Positions 40,487-51,499 of a DNA stretch of 53,922 nucleotides are shown one piece after another (position 1 is the stretch's first letter; each line of letters opens with the position of its first letter). The notes under the pieces were generated by a model. That model saw only the letters and a program-made list of their open reading frames with translations, did no database searches and was not told the DNA's origin. Source of the stretch: Chara braunii (taxonomy: Eukaryota > Streptophyta > Charophyceae > Charales > Characeae); contig BFEA01000015.1 of the NCBI GenBank assembly GCA_003427395.1, positions 6,538,307 to 6,592,228 on the forward strand. Reading direction: 5' to 3'. Both the position numbers and the translations under genes were made by a program.

Positions 40487-40945
40487 GAAGATTCATGCTC
40501 ATTTTGTGCATTTATCGTCTTTTTGTTTCTCTTGGGACTATTTGGCATGTTTTTTTTTATTATTATTATAAAGAAACCGTTTGTATTGCTGCCCGTGCTC
40601 TCCATTCCTGAATGTTCGAATATATGTGCACACGGCCTGAATGTTCAAGTATATGTGCACAAAAGACAAAAAAGTATGGTAGTGTATCTTTCCATGTTCT
40701 GGCAGAAGATTCATGCTCATTTTGTGCATTTATCGTCTTTTTGTTTCTCTTGGGACTATTTGGCATGTTTTTTTTTATTATTATTATAAAGAAACCGTTT
40801 GTATTGCTGCCCGTGCTCTCCATTCCTGAATGTTCGAATATATGTGCACACGGCCTGAATGTTCAAGTATATGTGCACAAAAGACAAAAAAGTATGGTAG
40901 TGTATCTTTCCATGTTCTGGCAGAAGATTCATGCTCATTTTGCAC
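40487..40945. repeat. Recent tandem duplication, 218 bp x 2 plus partial third
   Basis: Starts GAAGATTCATGCTCATTTTG at 40487, 40705 and 40923. The two full copies look essentially identical over 218 bp, including a T-run plus (ATT)n and two ATATGTGCAC blocks. Their ends belong to the TTCCATGTTCTGGCAGAAG dispersed family. Confidence 0.95.
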
Positions 40946-41339
40946 ATTTGGTGAGTAGTGGAGCGAGGCCCATGGCAGGACGAACAGGGGGAAAACAATC
41001 CAAGGGCTTACATACCAGTTCGAAAAACGGGAAGATGACCACATGCACAAAATACAAAGTATCGTGGTGTATCTGCCCATGCTCGTGCAGAAAGTTTTTC
41101 TGCAGCTTTGGTGAATGGTAGAGCGAGGCCGAAAGCAGGCCGGAAAGGGGCAAAATCCAAGGTCGTACTGATACCACGACCCTTAAAGATGCAGTATGCA
41201 CAATGAGCTGGTGTGAATGCGCACATGGCCGATAAGATACAGCGGGTGTATGTACTTCAGTCAAGGATTTCCTGATGTTCCAAAAAAACAGCTGTGAAAA
41301 GTTTCCAAGGGCAAGGATCCAAGGGCGTACTCATGACTG
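40946..41339. repeat. Repeated GTAGTGGAGCGAGGCC blocks
   Basis: AGTAGTGGAGCGAGGCCCAT near 40953 recurs as AATGGTAGAGCGAGGCCGAA near 41114, each preceded by a CATGCTCGTG/CATGTTCTGG-type motif. Related to 11850-11930. No gene. Confidence 0.6.
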
Positions 41340-41349
41340 CTCTATCTTA

Positions 41350-41460
41350 AATTTATCTGCGTGCATTTACGGCGGGATTTGGATGTATTTCGCCGCATAT
41401 ACACGGAAGAATTTGCATTAATCTGACTGCATTTACGGTGGGATCTGCCATCCCAAAGAA
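41350..41460. repeat. Dimeric dispersed repeat (copy 3)
   Basis: CTGCGTGCATTTACGGCGGG and CTGACTGCATTTACGGTGGG form a two-part unit like those at 31765 and 32590. Confidence 0.5.
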
Positions 41461-41539
41461 TACTGAGCAATGTGCATCCACGTGTAGTACGATGAGTCCA
41501 CATAGTATCACCTAGGCCAGATAATACCACTCAGCATAA

Positions 41540-41765
41540 ATGGTACGGCCTGGCCGTGCCAAGGGCCTGATGTTGGGCATCTGTTTCTCTTTGCTATTGG
41601 TGCCCCTGTCTGTGTTTTTGTTTTTGCTCTGTTCTGGGAGAGTGTGTCAGTACTATGCAGTCCATATGGCACGGCCTGCCCTGCGTGATAGTCCCGTCCT
41701 GTGATGCCATCCAACCCAGATGGCATCATGCACATCTTCTAATACCATGCAGCGGCCATGGTGCC
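41540..41765. repeat. Cluster of strong hairpins
   Basis: GGTACGGCC/GGCCGTGCC (about 41540-41560) can pair over nine bases. TGATGCCATC/GATGGCATCA (41702-41711 and 41719-41728) is a perfect ten-base stem with a seven-base loop. ACCATG/CATGGT lies at 41744-41762. GGCACGGCC also recurs near 41667. Confidence 0.7.
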
Positions 41766-41825
41766 ATTGACGTGCTAAGAATGGGGTTGACACTGGGCGC
41801 ACCCTTGCCTCTACGGGTCCGGTTA

Positions 41826-41922
41826 GTCCCTCGGGATATCTGTTAAACTTGGAATGAGGCAGATAAGATTATCATGGCTCCTGCGCGACAATAACACGCA
41901 TCAACCGAGAACTTGTCCAAAC
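41826..41922 (+). pseudogene. U6 snRNA retrocopy 3
   Basis: Follows U6 end to end on the plus strand: GTCCCTCGGGATATC, AAACTTGGAAT, AAGATTATCATGG, CTCCTGCGCGACAATAACAC, GCATCAACCGAG and TGTCCAAAC. The ACAGAGA box is changed to GCAGATA and the 5' stem is damaged, so it is a pseudogene. A short A-run follows (AGAAAAAT). Near full length. Confidence 0.82.
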
Positions 41923-42198
41923 AGAAAAATGGGAATTCTGGGAACCAGGGGAAAAAGTCAAGAAGCAACTGCTAGAATACAGGTAGCAGTGAGAAGCTTG
42001 GCCAGTGTCAATCCTAGGCGTGACAGAGTGGGGTATAGGGAGAGGGCGCAGAGATCGGCCATCTCGTGCACATCGGTGTAAGGATGGTGCCTTTAAAACA
42101 GCAAGAAAGAGAAATAAAAGGGGTGGTGGTGAGGTAGTGGGAAAGGGCATAGAAAGAAAGGGGGAATTGCTGCCTTTGCACACTGTATATGGTGACTT

Positions 42199-42282
42199 CA
42201 ATGGTGTTCGTATCCACGTATCACCTCAATGGTGTTCGTATCCAAGTATCACCTCAATGGTGTTCATATCCACGTATCGCCG
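42199..42282. repeat. Tandem repeat, 28 bp x 3
   Basis: CAATGGTGTTCGTATCCACG repeated at 42199, 42227 and 42255 with single substitutions. Confidence 0.95.
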
Positions 42283-42597
42283 AGGAAAAGTGTGGAATGA
42301 ATGCCATGTTTTCTCTGCTATCAGATCTGTCCCCTCCTCCTCTCCCGTGACTTGCTGTTTGTTCTGATCTTCCTGGTTATGTGGCGCCAACACACTTGTC
42401 CTTTTCTGTCCTCATCGTGGGTTTAGCCGTCGGCTGCTGGAAGAGGAGGAGAAAATGGGAAATTGCTGAAGAGTAGGATGCTGATCGGATGCAGCAAATG
42501 GGTAGCTGGCTGTCCAGCACTTTTTCGTTGTGGCCTGTCACGACTCTGGCCAATTATCAGGTTGACAACAGCTATTACATCCCGAGCTTCCTAACCC

Positions 42598-42779
42598 TTA
42601 AACCACCAGTTTGCTTGAAGCTAAGTCGGGCTCTTACCAGTTTACGGTGTAAGGCGATGACACGTCGGGCCGGAGCCGGTGGTGAACACATAAAATCGCT
42701 GTGAAAGGGCCGAGTTGGAGGATCTGCGCCTTGGAAGGTATAGCTTCGTCAAGTTAGGCTCATGTGAACTGGTGGTTAA
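42598..42779. mobile_element. TTAA-ended TIR element, 182 bp
   Basis: Left TTAAACCACCAGTTTG, right GAACTGGTGGTTAA. TTAA at both edges and CCACCAGT inverted ends. Non-coding interior. Confidence 0.75.
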
Positions 42780-45264
42780 ATAGTCCGGCATTCAAACTGA
42801 TCTTATGAAGAAGATGAGGGTGGAAGGGGAGATTGGACGGGATTAGCATGCAGGCAGTGAGGATGCAGAGCATACACGTGGCGCTCAAGCTGGTCGTATG
42901 GACGATGTAAATAGTATCCCTCCTGTTGCAATCTTTGTATAGCTGATATGCAACTGACAAACACTGACATTGGGGACAAGATGATGGCAACTCGATCATG
43001 CCTTGTGGCGAAGGTGGATGTCAAGCAGTCTAGTGCATGCACCCCCGTAATCAAAGTGCTTCGCTACCAAAGTCTATGGTGGTGGCCTCGGTCCTTAGAA
43101 AAGAACTGTGTGGTTGGAAAAGAACCAGTCGTTTGAAGGTGCGTCCCTGGTGTATGGTCAGATTTAGAGTCGTTTTAAATCTGGTGGAAATGTCACAAAG
43201 GAGGCTGTGTCGTCCATCCAGAGGCCTTGTAGAAGGCTGTTGATTAGGGATGTGTATGTGTTATCGCAAACTGAACACGATGTGTATGGGTGATAGTGTG
43301 CAAGGGTCAGGAAGATGTATACTGAGCTGAAGAACATTAGTGTGGATGCCTGGAAGAATAGCATCTGCATGCGAGGGATGCATAAAATGGAACATTGCTG
43401 GACCTTATCGGCTACGAGGGGAAGGCAACTTGTCTCTATCCTCAGCGGGTGGACATACAGCTAGCTGGTGTACCCTAAGGAGCAGGCAGTCGTAAAGTCG
43501 GCGCCTATTCAATTAGCAAATCCCCAGTATGGGAGGAGAAACATCGGTCTGAGAGGTGTGCAGGGCTATTCTCCGACGAAGTGGTGCCCTGGTGATGAGT
43601 GGAGGATGTCTTACGCCTCTGGATGAGGTGGGCATCCTTCAAGAACTCTCTTTCAGTTTGATGATGGCAGGACTTGGCTGCCCCTCCGCCTTTCTCACAC
43701 CCAGCCACACATCTAGGTAGTGGAAAGTAGTTTTCTTACTTGTCCACTTGCTGCACATGTAGCCAATGCCGCGCCTGAGAAGGTAAACTAACTCCATATC
43801 AGCAGAGTAGCAGAATCGGATGTTGCCAACTCATGCTCGGCCCTAGTGCGCAAATTCCCACACAGAAACAAGAGCCCTGCTTCAGTCTTATTGGAGTACC
43901 GTCAATTGGACTCTTTCAGCAGGCACTGCTGACTATTCTGCTTTCTGGTGCGACCCGCTGAGTTCCTTTTTCTTCTGTTTGTAGCTCACCTTCGTCATCT
44001 GCTTTGGAGTCTGGAGTACGATCTTCTTTTCCTTATCCTGTGTGAAATTGAGGGGACGGATGAGGGAATAAGCTTGTGCGTATTCCTGTGGATGTGGATG
44101 TGGCTGTTGGCTCTTCGCTTGTTTCGTTTGGTTTTACAAATGAGATTCGTTGCGTCTTTTCTTTATCTATAATTCTTTCTTTTTGTGCCTGTGAAATGAA
44201 GGAAGAAAGACATTCTGTGCAGTCTCATCTTTGATTGTTTTCTCAGCAGTCATGTGAGGATGGAAAAGACTGTTTCAGTGGATGTATGAAACATTCGATC
44301 AACTGACAAATGATTACATCACTCTCTAATTTCGTTTCATAGACACAGCTACCACGATCACTACCAGAACCGCAACAGCAACTGCGACGGCAACAGGAGG
44401 GGCTGGTCAAAGTGTCGTCGGCAGGTATTTTGGAATCCAAGCCAATAATTTTTTATGGCCCAGTCTTGTGAAATGAGAAGAGTACAGTGACAAAACGGTA
44501 CGTCAAGGTTGGAACTCTTGGAAGGAATGATGATTCAGGATTGGCATCCACCCTTGTTTAGCCTTTTTTTTAAATCATTTTTCATCCTGTTTTGTTTTCG
44601 TCCCAATGGTTTCAGCTTTTCTGATAGGCTTTTATTATTTTGGTGAAAAATCACTTTCTCTCTTCCCTTTCACGAATGCCTGTTTACCCTCCCACCATTG
44701 GCACTTCGAGAAGAGGAGTATTCATGGGATTTGAAGCTTTGGCTCATGGTAGCTACCAACCCTACTCCTTGGCACTCTTTGCTGGTGTTTCGCGGGCAGT
44801 CTGCAACGGCTCATCACATTGGCCAATATTACCGATGTTACCGATGTTGCCGATGTTGCTGTGATAGAGCGTGTGACTCAAGGATACGAACATAAGATTC
44901 AGTCCTCGATTCGGCTGCATCAAATCTTTCAGAACAGACTCACCAATGTAGTTCTTTCACCCTTCTTGAGAATCAGCGTTCACATCAAGAATGTGATGAT
45001 CGAGAGCAGGTGCGGAGCTTGTCGTCCACAGCAAGGTTTTGGCGTGTGCAGGTGTTCTGTCCTACTCACAGTTGGCAATCATGTATGCGTTGCCTATGGA
45101 TGATCTTTGAGGGGATGGCCCTCCATGCCTGGCCCGGAACACACACAAAAGTGCATTGAACCGCTGATGCGCTGACTCTTTGCATGATGACATGCAAATG
45201 AACAACTGCAAATTGCAGTGACTTGGATAGTGCCTGACGTCAGGCTGGCACCTGTGAACTGCAG
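42780..45264. other. No gene recognised
   Basis: Only short frames. A possible small exon-like block lies at 44342-44425 (TTTCATAG before, CAG|GTATTT after), but all three frames are open and no family is recognised. Four 9-bp repeats (ACCGATGTT type) lie at 44829-44862. Confidence 0.35.
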
Positions 45265-45662
45265 ATTACAGTGGGCTGCGTAGTAACCTCCCGTTTCGAC
45301 TTGTGGATGAGATTCTGAGGCAGATGCTCTTCGGGAAACAGAAGGCAGCAAGCCTGAATTGGCAACTTAGTGGAATGCCAGTCTTAAAAGCCTGGTTCCT
45401 CTGGGGTAGTGGAGCAGAAAGCAGAATGACTGATGCGATGGGAGCAAGCGCTTCAAATTATCTACCAATTCTGAGGCAGATTTGCACGTGGGACCCAAGG
45501 GAACAAGTCTGTAGGATGTCAGCAACAAGGTTGCGGGATTTCAGCCTGGCCGTTCTGCAACAGTGGAAAGGAAATGTTGAGTGGCTATGTCGGGGGGGGG
45601 GCAAGAGTTTGAAAATATCACCACCCTATCACAGCCTTTGCACCCCTACAATCCATAGATGA
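45265..45662 (+). CDS. Unidentified exon-like open frame, about 130 codons
   Basis: The frame is open from a CTGTGAACTGCAG acceptor-like site at about 45264 to TAG at 45660-45662. It reads YSGLRSNLPFRLVDEILRQM, then LFGKQKAASLNWQL, YLPILRQICTWDPREQVCRM, ATRLRDFSLAVLQQWKGNVEW. Composition is protein-like (amphipathic Leu/Arg helices), there is no ATG near the start, and a G-run at 45592-45600 leads into a less convincing tail. I do not recognise the family. It may be an exon of a host gene or TE debris; no partner exon was identified. Confidence 0.3.
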
Positions 45663-47414
45663 AGAGCCATTTGTTACGGAGGATTTTCATGACAGTTCTT
45701 GAGGCCTCAATGCCTGCGGAGTATTTAGATGACAGTTCTTGAGGCCTCAATGTCTGATCTGATGATCATCAGTGGCTCTGCAAACCGAGGAGTACTCTTA
45801 AGGCTTGGGATTCAGACACAGTTTTCACTTCAAACTGATTTGAATTCGCTTTCGATTTGTACTTTTTTGGTTGGCAGCCAGGATTGCGACCTCTTAAAGA
45901 AGACCATACATAATTGAGCCGTATTGAAAGGCGAAATCAAAGCGAAATGCACACCAAATAGGAACGAGCAATACATCGAAGTCTCTTGATAAAAAAATCT
46001 CTTCCACTCCCTCCAATCATCAACAATGTAGTCTTCGTACTGGTTTACTGGCGGCCCTTCCTACTTCCTACGCTCCTACGAGTCTAGCCTATCCTAATGC
46101 GAGCAACCAGTTCACATGTCAATCGCCCAATGTCAGCTTGCCTTCCTCAACACCAGGTACGTGCCTCATTATTGCCATCTCCTCTCTATCTTCCCTCTCT
46201 GAGAATCACCCCACTTCCACCATCTGGCTATGACGTGCACTGCGCAGCTAGGGCAGGCGCCCACCTCCTTCTTTCTCGCTGCCACCGCACCAGCTTCCTC
46301 CACAAGGCATAGCTCTACTGTGCTAGTGGCGGTGCCACATTGGCACAATGGCGGAATGTGTCTGGCTGGGTGGGCTCACTGTTCTTGTGCTGGCTGGCAA
46401 GGCTGGAGAGGCGTCATCCAGGCCCTGCTCCCAGGGCCTTCCTGAAGAATCTGCAGGCCCAGTCTCTACAGCCAACTTGTGGGCGGGGCGTACTGGTTGG
46501 TTGCATGGCCTGCACGCTGCATCCTGGTAACCACCCGGGGCGCTTTCTTGAGGCTGGCTTGCATTTTCCTGGCCCACCTTCACTGAGATTATATGGCCTT
46601 CACTTGAGGCACGTCCTTTTCCTCCATGGCCATTTGGCCTAACCTTTCACAGATGTATCATCACTCTCCCCCCCCCCCGCCCCCCCCCCTCCCTCTTCCC
46701 CCCTCCTTGTACTGTCAAGAAATTTCCCTACTCATCTTTCTCCTTGCCCAATTCTCCCCTCCCCTTCTTCCTGACTCCCCCTTCTGCCTCCTCTCAACCA
46801 TCCTGTTGCAATGAACAAGTCAGTGTTAGGTCACCAGTCATATGAATTGCCACTTTTCTCTGTCGTCTTATAAGCTCGGGCCTCATCAGCTCCATGAGAA
46901 CAGCCTGTATAAGGAGGTGCAGACATGTTCGAGGGTGTTGATGTTTTCCCAAGGTTTGTGCCAGGTTGGGAACTGGGACCTGCCCGAAGTGTTTCCAGTT
47001 TCACAATCGCCGCCCTTAAACGACCAGTAACTTCAAGCCTCATTTTGTTGTGACGGATTTGCACTGCGCAAAGCTTTGCCGAATTGCCAGCGACGTACTT
47101 TTCTTTCTTTTTTTGGCTGACGCCACCAGCACCGCTCAGCTAAAACCTACACAGTACAATTTCGGTTCTCAAGGTTGCTTGGGCAACATACCGGCAGTTT
47201 TACGTGATCTATCAATGAAATTGAATTAATCCTCTCTGGCAAATGTGCATAACCCAAATCAAACAATTTGATCAGATCAAACTAGCAAGCAACTGTTTCA
47301 CAGGTCTGTTGGACGTGGACCCATAAGCCATTGGAATGGGCTATGGGTTCTCTTGACGCCGGAGCATGCTAACTAACAGCTTGACTATTTCACATCAGGG
47401 GGAAGAAACTCACA
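45663..47414. other. No gene recognised
   Basis: Includes a short duplication (GACAGTTCTTGAGGCCTCAA near 45690 and 45731), a C-rich tract at 46667-46690, and TTAAACGACCAGTAAC at 47016, a lone end of the CCACCAG TIR family followed by its TTTTTTTGGCTGACGCC interior motif near 47108. Confidence 0.4.
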
Positions 47415-47427
47415 TTTTGTCACCTGG

Positions 47428-47819
47428 ATTTTTTTTTTTTTTAACTAAGCTATATTCTTCTCTCATATGCCTCACGCTGCCTGATCTCCTATCCAAGTCT
47501 AGCTCCAGCTAGGAATCATCAATTGTTGCAGTTATGGGTGGACACCAAACCTGCAGCTCGGAATCATCGAATGTTGCAGTTATGGGTTGACACCTACCTC
47601 CACCGGTGCCTAAGCACCACTGCAATCCCTAACACTTGGCGTGAGCTAGAAGGCGACTCCACAGCTACCTCCTACCCAACCAGGAGGGGCAAGCCAACCA
47701 TCTCAGTCGGTGAACCAGAAGCATGCCACAAGGGGCCGCGGTAAACGATGTGAGAATCAAACCCACGACACTCTGAGTGCCACTTGTATGCTTTGCCAAC
47801 TGAGCTAGGCTGCTCGCCC
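47428..47819 (-). mobile_element. Complete tRNA-derived SINE with 13-bp target-site duplication
   Basis: On the minus strand the head GGGCGAGCAGCC leads to a pol III A box (TAGCTCAGTTGG, 47796-47807) and, at normal spacing, a B box (GGTTTGATTCT, 47753-47763), then a tRNA-unrelated body of about 300 bp and a poly(A) tail (T-run 47429-47442 on plus). TTTTGTCACCTGG is repeated exactly at 47415-47427 and 47820-47832. The body contains a roughly 47-bp internal duplication (GGAATCATC...TTGCAGTTATGGG). SINEs are pol III transcripts moved by LINE machinery. Intact duplication and tail imply a fairly recent insertion. Confidence 0.93.
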
Positions 47820-47832
47820 TTTTGTCACCTGG

Positions 47833-48210
47833 GTTTGATTTTGCCGTTCAGAATTAATCTCCTCGACAGACCAGCACTTGAATCTTCATCCCAGATTTTG
47901 TTTTCACTCAGAATCGTTTGTCGAAGATTATGAGCACGTGTGAATAGCGCACCCTTGCACTGATTCACACAGGATGTCACATACAGACCTGTTTAGAAGG
48001 GGTTAGTGATGGTAGAATCAAGATGTTGCTGAGGGCTCACATATTTTTTCATTCTTAAGTAGCCACCCGTTGAAACATTGTGGCTGAGTCCTCAATGTCT
48101 AGTTTTCATCAATGGCAGATCCTTCCTATGGGCAAGAAGGACAAAAGTACGAAACTGAGTAACTGGGGGAACACAGGAGGACGGACACTGATTCAGATGC
48201 ACGGGGGCCC
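47833..48210. other. No gene recognised
   Basis: A short frame (48080-48277) running into the following duplication was noted; no motif. Confidence 0.3.
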
Positions 48211-48626
48211 CACAGTGGTTGATGGAGATGTTGTGAAGCTTTCAAGCAGGCGCTCAGTTGTTCAGTCAGTCCTGTGAGATTAACTTAAGCGATCGTCGAC
48301 TGCTTCGGCATCTACCAACTTTGTACCCTTTAGAATTTTCTGTGTGCTATTGTGGATTTATCTATTACAGTGGTATTTTCTTAGCTCTTTGTGCTGCGAA
48401 GTGCTTAGCATCCTGTCACACAGTGGTTGATGGAGATGTTGTGAAGCTTTCAAGCAGGCGCTCAGTTGTTCAGTCAGTCCTGTGAGATTAACTAAGCGAT
48501 CGTCGACTGCTTCGGCATCTACCAACTTTGTACCCTTTAGAATCTTCTGTGTGCTATTGTGGATTTATCTATTACAGTGGTATTTTCTTAGCTCTTTGTG
48601 CTGCGAAGTGCTTAGCATCCTGTCAC
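48211..48626. repeat. Tandem duplication, 208 bp x 2
   Basis: CACAGTGGTTGATGGAGATG starts copies at 48211 and 48419. They differ by one indel (AACTTAAGC versus AACTAAGC) and a substitution, so duplication is recent. Confidence 0.95.
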
Positions 48627-50457
48627 ATGCCCTGTTTTTTGTATGTAAATGGTCTTGCAGGTGAGAGCCAATGGTAAGACCGTAAAAGTCAATCAGTTAT
48701 AGTTTGATATCCTTGTGCGCCTGGGAGCCAACACTAGCCCCTTCTCACCCCCACACTAAAGAGGATGGTATACCTCTGTGTGTATGATGAACCTATGCCG
48801 TACGGTTAAACCTGGCTCCTCCCTAGAGCGGGTCTGCATCACCATCCCTTGAGGAAGAATCCTCCCTCCCTTGGTGTGTACGATAATCCTGTTTCTTACG
48901 TCACCTAGATTATATCTAAGCTTTTGATGATTTTCCCTAGTAAAAAAGGAAAACAATACGGCATGAAGCTCATAATAATCTGTGAGGCTCGACAACCCAC
49001 GGATTTCATTATTTGAGACGTTGCACCAACACCTCCCTCTTAGGGGCAGTACCTGATCGGGGGGAAGTTTGGCCACTGCCGCTCAGTACCCCACAAAAGA
49101 ATACTCGGCTGGAGAGTAATGCTACGGCTTCTCCGATCTGATCAACCACAGGGACGGCTCCAATCCCGCTGGAAGACTATGAATTGCAACCTCCGTTTTC
49201 CGGGGCATTTACTGCCCGGAGAGAAATGTCATCCATGAGGCAGTGGAGCACCAAATACTTTCCTCTAGTGAATCAGTGGTGCAACATGCCGCCTTGTTTT
49301 CATGTGAAATATTTTCCAATGTTAGGTCCAGAACTTTTGGTAAGGGCCTGTGCTACACGCAATTGGTTCTGGCTCATAAAACCACAAGGTCTCTATTGCC
49401 ATACCTTGATGAAGAATCGACTCTAGGTATCCAGTGATTTGATAGAGTTATGGGGTGGTTGGCGAAACCACCACAACAAAACAAGCAACTTAATATACTT
49501 ACGTATGCACTCGTCCACACGTACCTCCCCACCATGGGGAGTAAGTTACAGACGAGTGGTTGAAATAGTGAAAAGTAGCAAGCGTTGGATTTCTTAGCTG
49601 CATTGTTTCAGAAATCTGTTCTGAGATTTGCAGAGCTGCAATGACCTTGCAATTCACAACAGCATAAAGCTCTGCTGGGTGACCTACAGCTTCTGGGCGG
49701 AGGCTGAGCGATATTTTTAAGCATTTTGCTTTGCTTTCTATGTGCTAGGTGTGCATGGCATTTTAATTTCTCAATCTTGATTGAAATGTATCGGGTTGGG
49801 TTCAAACTTCAAAATCCAACACAGAAACGCGTTTCTGATGTCCGTGTCAAGACTGGTCGATAGAAACAGGTATTTACTGTCCGAGAGTTTGTCTAATGCT
49901 CCATCAGAAGAACTTTCAGTCCATATCTCACTAACAGACCTTCAGTCTCTGTCAAATACAGCTTGTCTGAGTCTTGCAAAAACCCCGACAGCGTCAGAGA
50001 ATGGGTAGAATTGGAATTGGGAAACATTTATGGGTTGTAGCTTTGGGCCAGAGCAAAGTTCTATACTCGAATGTGGGCTTGAAGGCCTTGAAACAGTCCT
50101 GAGAGAGTGCTTCACATCAGGCAGCCTGGGTTCAAGGGTCAAATCGAGGTGTCCAGGTCCTCTAGAAGTCAATGTAGGCCATATGAAATTAATGGTCAGG
50201 TCCTACCCAGGTACAGAGGTCGAAGAGTCAACGAGTTCTCACGTTTCAACCTTGGCCACATATTGCACACAATCCAAAGGCTCTGCAACAGTTTCTTGAA
50301 GTTTCTAAGGCTGACTGGGTCAAGGCGCACACTGGCGGCAACAAATTCTTGGCCGAACCACCCCAGGAGGCAACCTGAGGCAGGCCATGCCCCGGCTCGT
50401 TCCTTTATTCTGCCTTTGCTCTCCTGGTGTGCTGCTGTGAGCCCGTGCACTAGCACT
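48627..50457. other. No gene recognised
   Basis: Frames at 48756-49076 (minus) and 49184-49440 (plus, two frames) have no recognised motif. The former contains a duplicated TGTGTATGATGAACCT-like block. Confidence 0.35.
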
Positions 50458-50496
50458 GCACACACACACACACACACACAAAGAGAGAGAGAGAGT
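50458..50496. repeat. (CA)n(GA)n microsatellite
   Basis: CA dinucleotides then AAAGAGAGAGAGAG. Confidence 0.97.
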
Positions 50497-50675
50497 GGGA
50501 GGCTTCCATAGCTAGAGTGAGAGAGTGGTAGCCATAGCCAGTAGGAGGTGCTGATGCACCATAGATGAGAGTGCAGCAAGAGGAGCGAAATGTGGTAGAG
50601 TCCAAGGCTTGGAGGAGAGAAAGCTTACGTGGAGAGTCCTTGACATAGCAATTGTAGAAGATGAACCCCGTGGTT

Positions 50676-51047
50676 GCGACATTCATCTCTCAAGACTTCA
50701 AAAGGAGTGAGACTGACATTCATCTCTCAAGACTTCAATCTGTTGGTCGTTGTGCTACAGAGAGAGTGGTGCCGTTGCTGGTAAGGTTGACGGATAAGAA
50801 GGGAAAGTCATCATAGCTTCAGTATGGCAATGTGGTTGTGAATGAGGAAGGAAACTCCATGCTGCTGAAGATGGGTCGGCAAGAAGTCCGAGGAAGCTTA
50901 TTTGTTGGGTGGTGGCCATAGCTACCCAAAGAAACAGACTTCAAACGGAGTGAGACTGACATTAATCTCTCAAGACTTCAATCTATTGGTCGTTGTGCTA
51001 CAGAGAGAGTGGTGCCGTTGCTGGTAAGGTTGACGGATACGAGGGGA
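50676..51047. repeat. Direct repeats of about 112 bp, 243 bp apart
   Basis: GACTTCAAAAGGAGTGAGAC... to ...GGTAAGGTTGACGGATA at 50693-50805 recurs at 50936-51047 with few changes. A short duplicate ACATTCATCTCTCAAGACTT also occurs within the first. Confidence 0.92.
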
Positions 51048-51499
51048 TACATTGTGGCTGGGGGGGGAGAGTACGATTCGTGAGCAAGAGGAGGGAGGAG
51101 CAACGTGAACATTGTGCTATTGTTTATATGTATATCTAGGACTGTATGATATTATAGCGCAAGTACACGCAGACCACATGGGTTATCTGCAAATGACTGA
51201 CCAGCAAACAACCTAGGACATTCTGGGCTAGCAACACCATCTGGGTGATGTGCAAATTGTTGGCCAGCGTCAAGCACACGAGACTGAGATCCTTGCCAAT
51301 CTCAGTGGTCTGACTGCGACTAATACCCGTTTTCACATTCTCCACCTCCTGTTTTATAGACCGTCGGACTTCCTTGCAATTGCGCTTAAGCTTGATACTA
51401 ATCTTCTGCGCCGATGGCCAGGATTGTAATTATACCAGGGTAAAGAAGCTTTACCGTGTTGTCCTACAAGTAGCAATGAGGGACCGCCAACTTGAACTA

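Noticed and set aside
44342-44425. Candidate 84-bp exon with AG and GT borders
   Set aside because: All three frames are open and none resembles a known family; border matches alone are too common.
51250-51420. Possible USP beta-strand motif (FLAIALKLD) upstream of the GHY box
   Set aside because: It is in a different frame, and the minus strand is also open here with plausible helical sequence, so strand and reading are ambiguous.
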